From: Prochilodus magdalenae
Taxonomy: Eukaryota; Chordata; Actinopteri; Characiformes; Prochilodontidae
Length of the DNA: 64,000 bases
Reading direction: 5' to 3'
NCBI GenBank assembly: GCA_024036415.1
Contig: JAMWET010000570.1
Location: 1-64,000, forward strand
Part shown: positions 32,501 to 44,069 of the stretch, piece after piece
Layout of the letters: each line of letters starts with the position of its first letter
Numbering within the stretch: position 1 is the first letter of the stretch
Made by a program: the position numbers and the translations under genes
The notes under the pieces: model-generated
The model's database searches: none
The model's input: the letters and a program-made list of their open reading frames with translations, nothing else
Told to the model about the DNA's origin: nothing

Positions 32501-34547
32501 GAGAGCTGATATAACAGTGTTTAGAAACATTATACTGGTACTGAGCAAAACAAAACTTTATTAATAATTGAATATACTTTAACATCGCTGAACTCACCTG
32601 CTGGACATAGAAACCCCAATCCTGGGGAGGAAAAGCAGATGGGTGAACAAACTGAACATCATGTATTTCTGGAACATTGATTAGATTATATGTGTGTCTC
32701 TGTGGCTGATTATTAACTGCGGAGCAGTGAATAACATTCATCAGCTCATATCTTACTGTGTATGTGTTATAATTCTCAACTGTATACAGAGAGACTCAAC
32801 ACCACTATATTTTACTGTGTTAATGAAACCATCATTCATGAAGAAACACTCCTCTCTATTTCAGTCTGTCCTACACTCTCTCTGCACTCTCTCCTCTCTT
32901 ATCTGTCTATTACAGACTGTAGAAGTGAACCTTGAGCTCATGTGTAATGAAACACAAATGTGACTTTCTAAAGAAGAAAATCTAATATATTAATACATTA
33001 AAAATAATAGCGAAATCACTGCATGTCCTCAGGAACACTTCCCAACACCATCACCTGCTCATCACTTGTCAGTCGTTTACCAGCAGTGAAAGAACAAATA
33101 CTCTTATTTACTTACATACGGTGCTGTAGAATAGAAACAGAAGGAAACACAAAGTTAGAGAAATATCCATGAGATACTTTTCTACAGTTAGAAACTAAAT
33201 AAACAATCTTTTCAGCTCTTTATCTCCTTATCAGAAATCTGCTTTTCCCATCTGTACTGTAGCTTATCATCCCTCACTACTGCACTGTCACTCAGTGCTC
33301 TCAGTAAAACTCCATGAAGATGTTCAGCTACACGGTTAAACCTACAGCAGAAACTCAACACTGATAGAAATGATCAATAATATTATATAAAGTTTCTTAT
33401 TATCAGAAATAAAGTATGTATTATGCTATATTCATAATGAATGAAGATCAATCAGGATTCAAGAACATCTGGAGAGAGTCCTAATACTCAAACACAGTCC
33501 ACAACTCGTGGACTTCTCTTAAAAATGAAAGAATCTTGTGAGATTGAAAATACAAATGGATTGAAAACTATAAAATAAAAAATATTAATAATGGAGAAAA
33601 TAAGTTACATATCTTAGACCAAAAATAGGAAGTACGATGTAACTGAGTTGGTCTGAGCTGTTCACCTTCCTCTATCATTACCATCCTGCACTGACTGCAC
33701 TGGAGACTGTTTATACCACAGTAAGAAACTCTGAACATTCAAATATGAATGTTCAAATATGATTAAACAATGAAGGAGTCACTGCACATCTGTCATTGTT
33801 CTGTAGTGATCAGACAGAACTGTCCTTACTGAGGAGAAAGTCTGGAGGAGAAAGGATTCATCCCTTTAGAGGAAATAAAGACTCAAGAAGACCCAGAAAT
33901 GGATTTTTAGTAGTGAAGACATTTTGATCCACGTAAGTCATTAATCCACATAATAACTAGTAAATTAATAAATTAAATCTGTGTTTCTCATTTCTGTCTG
34001 TTCATCTTTCATTCTGAGATCAGACTCTGATGATGATGTTGAGTTCATGTAGAGTGAACTTCTGGATACTTACACTCCCACACTCCTACTGTACACTCCT
34101 CTGTTGTGTCTCCATTGCTGACCTGACACAGATAATCTCCTCTATCTGACACTCTGCAGTGTCTGATCTGTAAGGAGACGTTTCCTCTCTGCAGCTCCTG
34201 AGTGAACAGATTCGCTCTTCCCTCGTAGCCCCTCCCCTCTGTCACCTGCCTGTTCTTATAGAGACAAACACAGTCCGTCCCCTTAAACCACCTGATCTCC
34301 ATGGTAACAGCACTGAGTTCAGGAGACAGGTGACAGGAGAGAGTGACCGCAGAGGGAGACTGATAATCTCCACGTGGTCCAGTGAGTATAAAGAGCTCTG
34401 TGTAGAAACACACACACATTAATAGTTGTAGGTCGTGTGTCTTCACTGTAAAAATAAACTCTCTGATAGAATATTATTTAATGATGTTCACAGTAAAACC
34501 TTTTGTAGCTTCTGGAAGTTTAACTTACTGTTACTTGCAGTCGCCAT
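29550..34547 (-). CDS. predicted Ig V-set / coiled-coil / GIMAP GTPase fusion gene, eight exons
   Basis: Exons on the - strand: 34,529-34,547; 34,074-34,397; 33,116-33,123; 32,598-32,621; 32,377-32,437; 31,241-31,864; 30,944-31,015; 29,550-30,841. They sum to 2,424 bp, or 807 residues, with phases agreeing at every join. Exon 2 is an Ig V-set domain: Cys28, Trp43 in EIRWFKG, and DRGDYLC with Cys97. Exons 6-7 are a Glu/Lys-rich coiled coil. Exon 8 is an AIG1/GIMAP GTPase: P-loop GRTGCGKS, VVDTPDW, FTVTDE and a RFHCLN switch, followed by another long coiled coil. GIMAPs bind GTP and act in lymphocyte survival and innate immunity. The weakest parts are the 19-bp first exon and the 8-bp exon 3. 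No clear signal peptide or membrane segment is present in this model; exon 2 read from ATG 34,446 without splicing would add a hydrophobic leader (LQLLMCVCFYTELFIL). It may instead be two genes: a V-set gene and a GIMAP. Confidence 0.65.
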
Positions 34548-34594
34548 CTTTATCTCTCTACCTCTTTCTACAGACTCACACTAATACAGTCCTA

Positions 34595-34595
34595 C

Positions 34596-34650
<55 letters not shown>
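34595..34650. repeat. GA microsatellite
   Basis: About 27 GA dinucleotides with two interruptions. It separates the presumed 5' end of the Ig/GIMAP gene from the LINE debris upstream. A CA run lies at about 34,744-34,760. Confidence 0.95.
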
Positions 34651-34654
34651 TTTA

Positions 34655-37060
34655 CCATCCACCTATTAAGCAAGTCAAGGAAGTGACTTTTAAAAACAAA
34701 AAAAATATATGAATATATTAATAAATCAGAGACCAGGAGTAACACACACACACACACAGACACAGAAATTACAACACCCCCACCAACACACCACTTCTGT
34801 TCAAATCCAGAAACATTGTGACAACCATGGTAGAACTCCACCCTTAAAGGCGATTCCACCAATGCCTGAAAAAGCTTCTCAGTGTCCTGGCCCTCAGACC
34901 TCAGCCGTAAGGTCTTCCAAACGGCCAACTTTGTCTGTCCAACCAAAAAATTAGCCAGAGTGCATTTAACACCTTGGGCCCTAGAATACCTACACCCAAA
35001 AATAAACAGAGTGCAGGTAAAACAGAAAGCCCAGTTCAGTAAGAGCTCGGCCCAGGGAGCATTCGGAGAAGGTGTGGAACACAGAATCTGGCTCATTACT
35101 GAAGATGCAGTGTGGAGGAACAGAGGAGTTAAACCTGGACACAAAATCATTAGTGGGTACAGCACCATGCAGAATACCCCACTGGAGGTCCCCAGAACGT
35201 TTGGGTAGAGGGCTTTTATACAGGAGCCTCCATGAAGGCCTCACCCTTAGGGGCAGAGAAATGGGCTCTCCCCTTAGACTCTCCTTCAACTCATGGAAAT
35301 GCATGGCCCCCACACAGCTCCGATACAGCACAGTTTTACCAGATGTGGAGAATGGCAGCCTCTGTGAGCTTCCAATGGAGAGAAGCTGGCCCGCACTGTT
35401 CTCACCCTGAGGGACACATGGGGAGACATATAACTCTGGAAAGGGGACGTGGGACAGACCACCAGCCAGTAGATGGTTCAAGAAGGTCTTGAGGCTCGGA
35501 GTCATAAAAGGCTTTACCAATCAGTCTGCCAATTGACCTCTCTGATCTAAACCCAGTCTGCTGTGCCAGAAGTTCAGCTGGTCCCCTCTCCGTACAGCAG
35601 TTTCTGGGCAGTCTGTAAACTCACAGCCCTTATTCTCGCTGCCACCTGGATCAGCCTCTGGCCTCCTTCAGCCAAGGCTAAATACAGAACTAGTCCCAGA
35701 AGTAGTCAACGAAGGCCTTTGGGACATGAGTAATCCATAGGGGGATCCAGTACAGTCACTCTGTGCCACAGCATGGAGGCTGCCACGTTATTCACCAACA
35801 GTGCTCTACGACGGTAAGATAACAGGGGTAGGTTCCACCTCCACCTCTGGAGCCTCCCCAGAATCTTTTCTCGCAGTCCATCCCAGTTCTTCTAAATATA
35901 TCCATCTGATCCAAAAAAAAAAATCCTGTAACGCCACAAGGAGTGGCTCGATGGCCAAATTGTATAAAAGCCCTGAGAGGCCTGGCGCATTCCCCTGCTG
36001 ACAGGGAAGGCCTATGTAAGACTACAGTTTATTTTCAGTAGGCTATGGACATCAGTTTGCAGCAGTTTAATATGGGAAATAAAATTCGGATTAAATCCAA
36101 ACGCCTCAAGTGTCTTAAATAGAAAAGTGTGATCCACTTTATCAAGAGCCTTTTCCTTGTCCAATGAAATGAGCCCCACACAGAGGTCTGTAACATAAGA
36201 GAGTAGGTCCCTGATTAAGAAAAGATTATCAAAAATGGATCACTCTGGAACACAAAAAGATTGATCATTATGAATGATTGTTGCCAAACACTTTTTCAGT
36301 CGATTGGTCAACGTTCTGGACAGAATTTTATAATCCATTTGCGGGAGGGACACCGGGCGCCATGTCCTTTAACGCTCCAAGATCACCTTTCTTAGGCAAC
36401 AGAGTCACCACAGCTCTTCTGCAGCTGAGCGAAAGGAGGCCAGAGTCTATGCATTCCAGGAAAATAGAATGCAGATCCCGACAAATCAAGTTCCAGATAA
36501 CTTTATAAAACTCTGCAGGTAGACCATCCAGCCCTGGGGACCTGCCCTCAAACTGCGCCTGCACAGAATCAGTAAGTTCAGCAAACGTCAAGCGTTGCTC
36601 TAAATCACCCTTGTGCTGTTCTGGTAGTTGAGGTAAATCTGTTAAGATGAAATCTGCTGCCACTTGATCACACTTCTCCGCACCACACAGCTTCTTGTAA
36701 TAAGATGTCATACTTAAATCAGGCAGTCCTAAGCAGTTCAAAACTTTCTTCTCTCCGGACTGCTTTTCCAAGCTAAAGAAGAAAGTGGGCCGTCCTTATC
36801 GTTTAACTGCAAATACCATGCCTGCATGAGTGCACCATGGCCCCTCTCCTCCATCAGGTCCCTCAACAATAATTTGTTCCTCTTCAGAGCCTCAGCAGTC
36901 TCTGCTCTTCTGTGAACTCGTGCTACAGGCTGTATATTGCTGGCAGAAATCCTTTACCTGAACTTTGCCAATGTCCCACCATTGAATTAGAGACTTAAAC
37001 TCAGACTTCCTCTCTCTCCAGTCTTCCCAGAAAAGAGTGAAGGAGTGCACAAAATGGTGG
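34655..37060 (-). mobile_element. Tx1/L1-clade LINE, decayed
   Basis: On the - strand, RT-type sequence is found at 36,771-36,330 (GRSPGLDGLPAEFYKVIWN, LSCRRAVVTLLPKKGDLGAL). The C-terminal part lies at 35,520-34,990 (WRLLYKSPLPKRSGDLQWGI, VFHTFSECSLGRALTELGF). These phrases are typical of Tx1-type L1-clade LINEs. The fingers-to-palm middle, including any YADD, is broken by frameshifts between 35,520 and 36,330. The 5' end is not clear. Inactive. Confidence 0.8.
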
Positions 37061-37560
37061 TCCTAAACTAGTCTACTATTGAAGTGCCAGTATGAACAAT
37101 GCTATGTAATTGGTGATTAGCAGAAATGTAATGATGATCAGGCAGTGGGAAGGGAAAAATACAGATTTGGGAAAATCTGCCTCTGTTACACCTTTGGACA
37201 TCAACCTTTGCCAAGCCAAGCTTCAGAAATCATGTTAGCCTGACCCTTCATCCACATGTCCTGGTTAACAGTGGAAAATCTTCTCTAAATAGTGTATTGC
37301 AGCAGCCAAAGTACAGTAAAGAACAATAATAGAAAATGTACATAAATAAAAAGAAGTAGAACTACTCTAGAGGTATTCTAATAATAATAATAATAATAAG
37401 CACCACTATGAGTGGGATTGTAGCAAAACTGTTATGGAAGTCTAATGATATGCAATGAAAATAAAGTGACTATGTAATGTACTGTATAATGCCTTGAAAG
37501 TATAATTACCATGAAGAGTGTATGTACAATAATAAAAGCATAGAACATGAATATTATGCA
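37061..37560. other. no gene; TAA microsatellite
   Basis: Low-complexity AT-rich sequence with a TAA run at about 37,377-37,398. No coding family. Confidence 0.5.
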
Positions 37561-37765
37561 GGAGGACAGTACAGCTGTGTGTTTCCACATTCACAAGTCA
37601 ATTCACAAGCAACAAGCCAGAAGACAGTAACGGGTAGCTGTACACTGTAAACAGCAGTACAGAAGGTATTATAAATAAATGTGCAGTCTTATAGGCATAG
37701 ACAAAGTGGCAGTGCACAGTGATATGAGTATGGAAAAGTGTAATGTGTAATGTCCAGCTGGTGCT
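37561..37765 (+). repeat. dispersed repeat, copy 2 (inverted match to 1-190)
   Basis: Reverse complement of the first 190 bp of the window with moderate divergence (for example TACAGAAGGTATTATAAATA and CAAAGTGGCAGTGCACAGTG). It lies about 0.5 kb upstream of the LINE at 38.3 kb. Confidence 0.7.
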
Positions 37766-38319
37766 CAGTTAATGTCCAATTATGTCACGGCACAGTGAAG
37801 AGGAGTTGTACAGTGTGATCGCTGTTGGTACAAACGATCTTCTGATCTTCTGATGTAGCATCAGAGGAGTAGAAACTGAAGAAAAGAAAAGGGGTGAGCA
37901 CAGTTCCCTGTGGTGCTCCAGTGCTACTGAGCTACCATCACCAATCTGCTCTGCTGTACTAAAGCAAATAGACCTGTGTCACTCAACTGTCTGCACACAC
38001 TTCCAACATGTAACAAAGTGAGGAATCTGCAAAGGGTGACAGATCTACATTTTTTGAAGACTGTGAAAAAGTCTCAGAAACTAGATTCCTAATCGTCATC
38101 ATGTATAGGAATAGGATAGTCATGGTGCAGGGAAGTGAAGCTGCACTGAGACAATTTGAAGAGGTCTTACTGTCTCTTAAACAGCAATGTGATTATAAGA
38201 GAGTGACCCCTCCTACAACACACCTTCATACCAGTGTAGCAAAGCTCAGAGACAGCATCTCCCTACTGGAAGTAGAACTAGTGGAGCTGAATAAACACAT
38301 GCAGACACACATCTCCACC
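37766..38319. other. unassigned, probably old repeat
   Basis: A 220-codon open frame starting at 38,101 begins here, but its first ~75 codons match nothing I know. The recognisable LINE starts further in. Confidence 0.3.
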
Positions 38320-40747
38320 AGTAGATGGCCGCGCGCTGTAGTGCAGCAGCTTCTCACGCTCCCAGCGAAAACCCAGCTTTTAGTTATTTTTACGTCGGAC
38401 TTCACGTGCCTTAAGCCTGTGAGTTACAGCCGAACCGAACTTTTTAAGATTAAGGACAGCTCTGCCACAAAAGCAGCAACTATGGACAATAGTTTCAGAG
38501 CCAAGCTGGGCAGACTACAACTTCTCCGGACACCGGCGTGGCGGGGCAGAGCGGTACGAACAAAGGGCAAAAGGCAGCGATGCGGGCGAAGACTGAAGAG
38601 AGGGAAGCGGGTCGGCGTGCTAGCCAGGCTCAAGGCTAACGCCAACAGACCCCCGATTCCATCTCTCTTCCTGTCCAATGTTCGCTCTTTGGACAACAAG
38701 CTGGACCTTCTGCGGCTGAGGATGAGTGTTTCTGAGGAGATGAGGAACTGCGCTGTGATCTGAAACATGGCTAAACGACAGCATGCCGGACTCAGCCTTT
38801 CAGCTCGCCGGCCGGCAGCTCTTCCGAGCGGACCACAACCAGCTGTCCAGAAAAGCACGAGGGACAGCTTATGCGTCTACATAAACAAAGGTTGGTGCAC
38901 AAACTGTGTGGTGGTAAACGCCCTATGCTCCGAGGCGACAGAACAGCTGACCGTGAAGTGTTGGCCACACTATCTGCCTGAGTTTACAGCTGTGTTAGTC
39001 ATTGCCGTTTACATAGCACCGGATGCTAATGCTAACAACGCACTGAAGGAGCTACATGACAACATCAGCTCGCTTCAAAACAAGCACCCGAACATCTTGC
39101 CGAGGTTCTACCAGCACATAGACATTCCAACACGGGGAAACAACACACTCGACCGTGTTTATACCAACATCAGAGACGCGTACAGAGCCGTCCCCCACCC
39201 CCACCTCGGGCTCTCCGACCACATCTCCATTATGCTGGTCCCTGCATACCACCCCCCGCTGCGACGCTCCAGACCCACACAGAAGACTATTACTGTGTGG
39301 CCCAGTGACGCAGACGCTGTGCTGCAGGACTGTTTCGGCTGCACAGACTGGCATGTCTTTAGGGAGGCTGCTGAGAGTGAGGGGGAGCTGGATCTGGAGG
39401 ATTACACATCTGCTGTCCTCGGGTACATCAGCAAGTGTGTGGAGGATGTCACCACCACAAAGACTGTGACCTGCTACCCGAACCAGAAACCCTGGCTGAA
39501 TGGAGAGGTGCGTTCTCTACTGAAAGCCAGGGATGCTGCCTTCAGGTCCGGCGACTCACAGGAACTCAGGAGGGCTAGAAGAGAGCTGACCGCAGGTGTT
39601 AAGAGGGCCAAAGCTGCATATGCTCTGAAAATCCAGGGACATCTCTCCTCCCAGGATCCTAGGAGCATGTGGAGGGGAATTAAGTGCATCACAGACTATA
39701 AAACCAGAGATGCACAATGTTCCAAAGACCCCTCCCTGCCCGAGGCTCTCAACAAATTCTATGCCCGCTTTGAGGACCCTGACACCCTGCCCAGCATAAG
39801 ACTCACCCCTACACCTGGGGAAGTACCCCTCAGTGTGACACCAGCAGAGGTAAGTGATGAGTCTGGCTACAGGCAGGAGATAGAACACCTGGAGGGTTGG
39901 TGCAGAAAGAACAACCTCTGCATCAACGTAAAGAAGACGAAGGAGATGATTGTGGACTTCAGAAGGGGCAGACATGCCCACCTCCCCCTGCATGTCGGAG
40001 GGTCTGCGGTGGAAGTGGTCTCCAGCTACAGGTACTTGGGTGTTCACCTGAGCAACAACCTCACCTGGAGCAACAACACTTCCAGCCTGGTCAGGAAGGC
40101 ACATCAGTGGCTCTACTTCCACAGGCGGTTGAGGCGAGCTGGGCTCGGTAGCTCGCTCACCTCCTTCTACAGATGTGTGGTGGAGAGCGTCCTATGCTCC
40201 AGCATCAACGTGTGGCACGGAAGCTCCTCTGCTGCAGACAGGAAAGCTCTGCAGAGGGTGGTGAAGGCTGCACAGAGGTCTGTCGGAGTCAGCCTCCCCA
40301 CCACCACGGACATCTACACCTCCAGATGCAGGAACAGGGCTACCTGCATCATGAAGGACCCCACTCATCCAGCACACTCACTTTTTGTCCCGCTCCCCTC
40401 AGGCAGGAGGCTGCGGAGCATTAAGTGTAAAACGAACAGACTGAGGAACAGCTTCATTCCGGAAGCTGTAAGACTTTTAAACGCCACTTAGCGGAACCAC
40501 TTTGACGACACTAGTCACTTTAAATACACTCTGCTGCTACCTTCTCCATTTACTGCTGCTCTTCTCTCTGTAATTTATTTTTATTTTCATTTTTACATAT
40601 ATTTTTATATATTTATGTATATTTTATTTATTTACGTACTGCTGTCTGGGTAAAACTGGGTCCTTGGGTACCACAATTTCGTTCCACCCCATGTACCACA
40701 TGTGATGCGAATGACAATAAAGTCTCCTTGAATTCTTGAATCCTTGA
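38320..40747 (+). mobile_element. L2/Rex-type LINE copy with two internal in-frame deletions
   Basis: The 5' part reads to PPIPSLFLSNVRSLDNKLDL, the start of the endonuclease, then hits TGA at 38,761. The next ~33 codons are readable only in another frame (TWLNDSMPDSAFQLAGRQLF). The original frame resumes near 38,866 (LCVYINKGWCTNCVVVN) and stays open to 40,491. In that 574-codon frame the catalytic GDFN block is missing between KHPN and ILPRFYQ (compare the copy at 8.4 kb). The reverse-transcriptase core, including the YADD-type motif, is missing between TPAEV and SDESGYRQE. The thumb/C-terminal part is complete and ends LPSGRRLRS ... AVRLLNAT. The 3' UTR ends GCGAATGACAATAAAGTCTC. It cannot self-mobilise. 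Confidence 0.88.
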
Positions 40748-40799
40748 ATAGAGACACAGACCCCTCAGAGACCAGCTTAGCCAAACCAAACACTAGCTG

Positions 40800-42980
40800 A
40801 AGGTGATGGTGCAGGAGCTACGGCGAGACATAGACAGAGGAGAGAGCTATCAAGTCTCGGACAAGAATACACCAAAAAGACACTGTCATAGAGTTCCTAA
40901 AGCTTTAGCCTCAGCCTGCCCTCTAGAACCATGCCCACACTGAGCAGGCCCAACCCTCTCAGAGCCCCATAAAGACAGATCCTAGCCTCATGAAGCCAGT
41001 CAGCCCACAGATTACGCCCCCCATACAAAAAGACACCCCTGTATCAGCCTCAGACACACCTACAGCCCCCCGCAAACAGCCAAGACAAAACAAGGGAACA
41101 ACAACTTCACAACTCAAACCCAAGACCCACAGACAAGCAGACCAACACCAAGCCAGATCATCTAGACCACTGCAACCAGCCTCGACCAGTTCAACACACC
41201 CCAACAGTCAGACCTGCACGTCCTACCTTACAACTCAGATTAGTGCTTGATCACCCAGCAGACACACCAGCACACCAGATCCAGACGGCAGTGGTGCAAA
41301 TACCCCACTGCCACAGATGCCATCAGTGGACACCAGCCAATCAAGACATGGGTGAGATTAAATGGTTACTGCAGTGTCACTGAACACAATGCATTGCTGT
41401 CACACTAAGAAATTGAAAAACTATTGTAACCCCAGTTTTTTTTATTTCATTTTAAATTGAAAGAACATGAAAAATAGCATCACTTTTAGTTAGTCTATGG
41501 AATATCCAAGGCTTGAGCTTATCAGTCTTTGACTAAAAAAGCTTAAATAATGATCTTCTGAACTGTATCAAAGACCTTGACAGCACCATCCTACAAGAGA
41601 CATAGTGCAAAGCTGACATGGTCACTCCCTGTTCCAGGGAATAAGGGGGAATCATAGTACCATCACATAAGCTGAGCACAGTATGCCAAGGCAGATACTC
41701 AGAAGGACTAATAATCTGGTATAGATCAAATCTACATCAGTTTATAGACACTGTAAAAACAGGAAAACCACATTTGGCATAAAAAAACACAGAAACACTG
41801 TATTCTCAGCACAGGTCTATTCCTCTGTGCCATATACATACCCCCTCAGAATCCCCATACTACTCTGAACACATGTTCTCTGAGTTGGAGACAGAAGCAT
41901 GCCATTTCCAGGCCCAGGGAAATGTGCTTGTCTGCGGCAATCTGAACACTAGAACAGGGACACAACCTGACTTCATATAAACAGACAATTTTACTACAAA
42001 GGACATATCTTCTGTCAATAACAGATATTCTTACCCCCACAGAAACAATCACGACACCTCCACAGACAGAAACGGGAAAGAACTCCTGCAGCTCTGTCAG
42101 AGTCTGGGTCTGTACATAATCAATAGTAAGACACAAGGGGACTCTCTAGGAAGATACACCTTCTGATCACCTCTTGGGAATAATACAGTAGATTACATGA
42201 TTACAGATTTAGACCTTTTCTCTCTCAGTGCGCTCACTGTTAACCTGTAAACCACAGCAAAATCAATGTTCATTAAAAGGGCAGAGACTAACAGAACTGC
42301 ACACACACACAGCCCAGTAAGATGTACAGCATCTGGACTGTACAAATGGGTCCAAAACAGCCCAGAAGTTTTCCAGAAAGCAATCTGAGAGCCAAAAACA
42401 CTTTTTGGACACCTTTCTGGACACCACAAACTCACAGTAAAGAAGGAGTCAATCTGGCAGTAAATAACCTAAATATGATCTAAAGGAAAACTGCAGAAAG
42501 GGCTAAACTGAAACAATCAGATCAGAAACATAGAGATCCCAACAACACTGACATATGCCTTCTTTACTATGAAACACAAAAGCAGTATAAACGTACACAA
42601 TACAAAAAACGTACGCCTGATGGTGACCAAAAGCTCAACCCCTATATTTCCATTGGCTATTCTTAAATTATTTAACATAGTTCTGAGGGTAGGTTACTTC
42701 CCTGAGATCTGGAATCATGGACTAAGAATACCAATCTTTAAAAGTGTAGATAAATTTAATAGTTACAGAGGCATCTGTGTGAACAGTAACCTGGGGAGGC
42801 TATTCTGTAGCAACTTAAACACTAGGCTTTTGTCAAACTGGATTCCTACCAAATCACTGCACCACTGATCATGCTACCACTCTGCACACCCTGATTGATA
42901 AATTTGTGTCTGTTTTATTGATTTCAGAAAGGCACAAAGGATTATACTAGAAGCTTATAGAGCGGTGTAGTGGGTACAGC
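40800..42980 (+). mobile_element. second decayed non-LTR retrotransposon
   Basis: On the + strand, broken frames show a LINE start (LSIRWNIQGL-like at about 41,500: VSLWNIQGLSLSVFD), then ILQET and LIIWYRSNLHQFIDTVKTGK, then AIYIPPQNP. Further on (42,640-42,830) comes RT sequence (AILKLFNIVLRVGYFPEIWN, FNSYRGICVNSNLGRLFCSN), then a remnant of the FIDF-KA motif at about 42,915. Many stops. The Pro/Thr/Gln-rich frame at 40,990-41,250 may be its ORF1-like leader. Inactive. Confidence 0.75.
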
Positions 42981-43486
42981 ATAGGATTTGATTAAATCAA
43001 TGTGTGATGGGTCAGCAAATCTGTCCCACCACCAAGACCATGAAAGGACACCGGGGCATAAAACGGGAGACAATGATGATTAAATTATTGTAAAATGTAC
43101 ATATAAGAAATACCTACCTTGTTCTGTCCTGATCTTCAGGGGAGCGCGGACAGAGTAAATTAATATATATTTATTTAATATATATTAATATAAATGAGTG
43201 TGATTACCGGTAAAAGGAAGCTTCTTGTTATGTGTTATTTGTATTGTGTTTATTGTCCTGAAGTTGGTTGGTTATTGTTTGTTTTGTGTATCCCCTCACT
43301 AGCTCTGGGGAATGGTTTGGGTTAACCAAATGGGGCGTGGCTAGGGTGTTAAAAGGGGGGGAATTCATTCAAAGGGAGGAAGGTGTCTAACTGGCACAAC
43401 CTGGCTGATGCCTAGCATGAACAAATGAACAAAATTAATTAAATTACAGGATTTAATAGTAAAATGTGTATGTATTTTACTCACTT
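42981..43486. other. no gene recognised
   Basis: AT-rich. A G-rich block near 43,350 (AAAAGGGGGGGAATTC) is unexplained. Confidence 0.35.
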
Positions 43487-43502
43487 GTTCTGGTTTATTT
43501 TT
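43487..43502. repeat. 16-bp target-site duplication, 3' side of the L1-like element
   Basis: GTTCTGGTTTATTTTT occurs here and again at 49,300-49,315. The two copies bracket the 5.8-kb L1-like LINE, as expected for target-primed reverse transcription. Confidence 0.85.
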
Positions 43503-44069
43503 TTGATACTTTAGTATTTATTCAAGTTTTTCCATATTATGCATCAACACAAATATAGCTTTTTTTTAGAAAGGAAGGAGAGAAATAATAGTTACAATGG
43601 AATCAGGGAAAATAAAATACATTGAAAAAATTAAATAAATAATAGTAATAAACAAACACATAAATAAACAAATAAATAAATAATAACAATAGTAACAAGG
43701 GAGAAAAAAACAAAAAAACACCAGCAATATGGGTTGCCTAGGGAGTAAAATATTTAGTATGAGGTTATGGTGTTCTCTTATTCAGATCTATTCATTCTCA
43801 TGTATATTTATGGTGTCATATATTATCCATTTTCGCCACATTTTTGTAAATATTTTTCTTCGTGTATATAGATTTGTCTCACAATTTCTATCCATTGCTT
43901 AAATGTAGGGGGGTTTGTTTTGCACCAGTTTCGTGTTATTGCCTTTTTGCTTGCTATTAGTAAGATCTTGGTTTAATATCTGTCACTGTCTAGAACATAT
44001 TTATTTATATCCCCAAGATACATGACTTTGCACGTTTTGGGAATAGGATATTCTAAAATGTCTTTGATA

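Noticed and set aside
40959..41250. Pro/Thr/Gln-rich frames on both strands as a host gene
   Set aside because: They lie just upstream of a decayed LINE, lack splice context and are compositionally biased.
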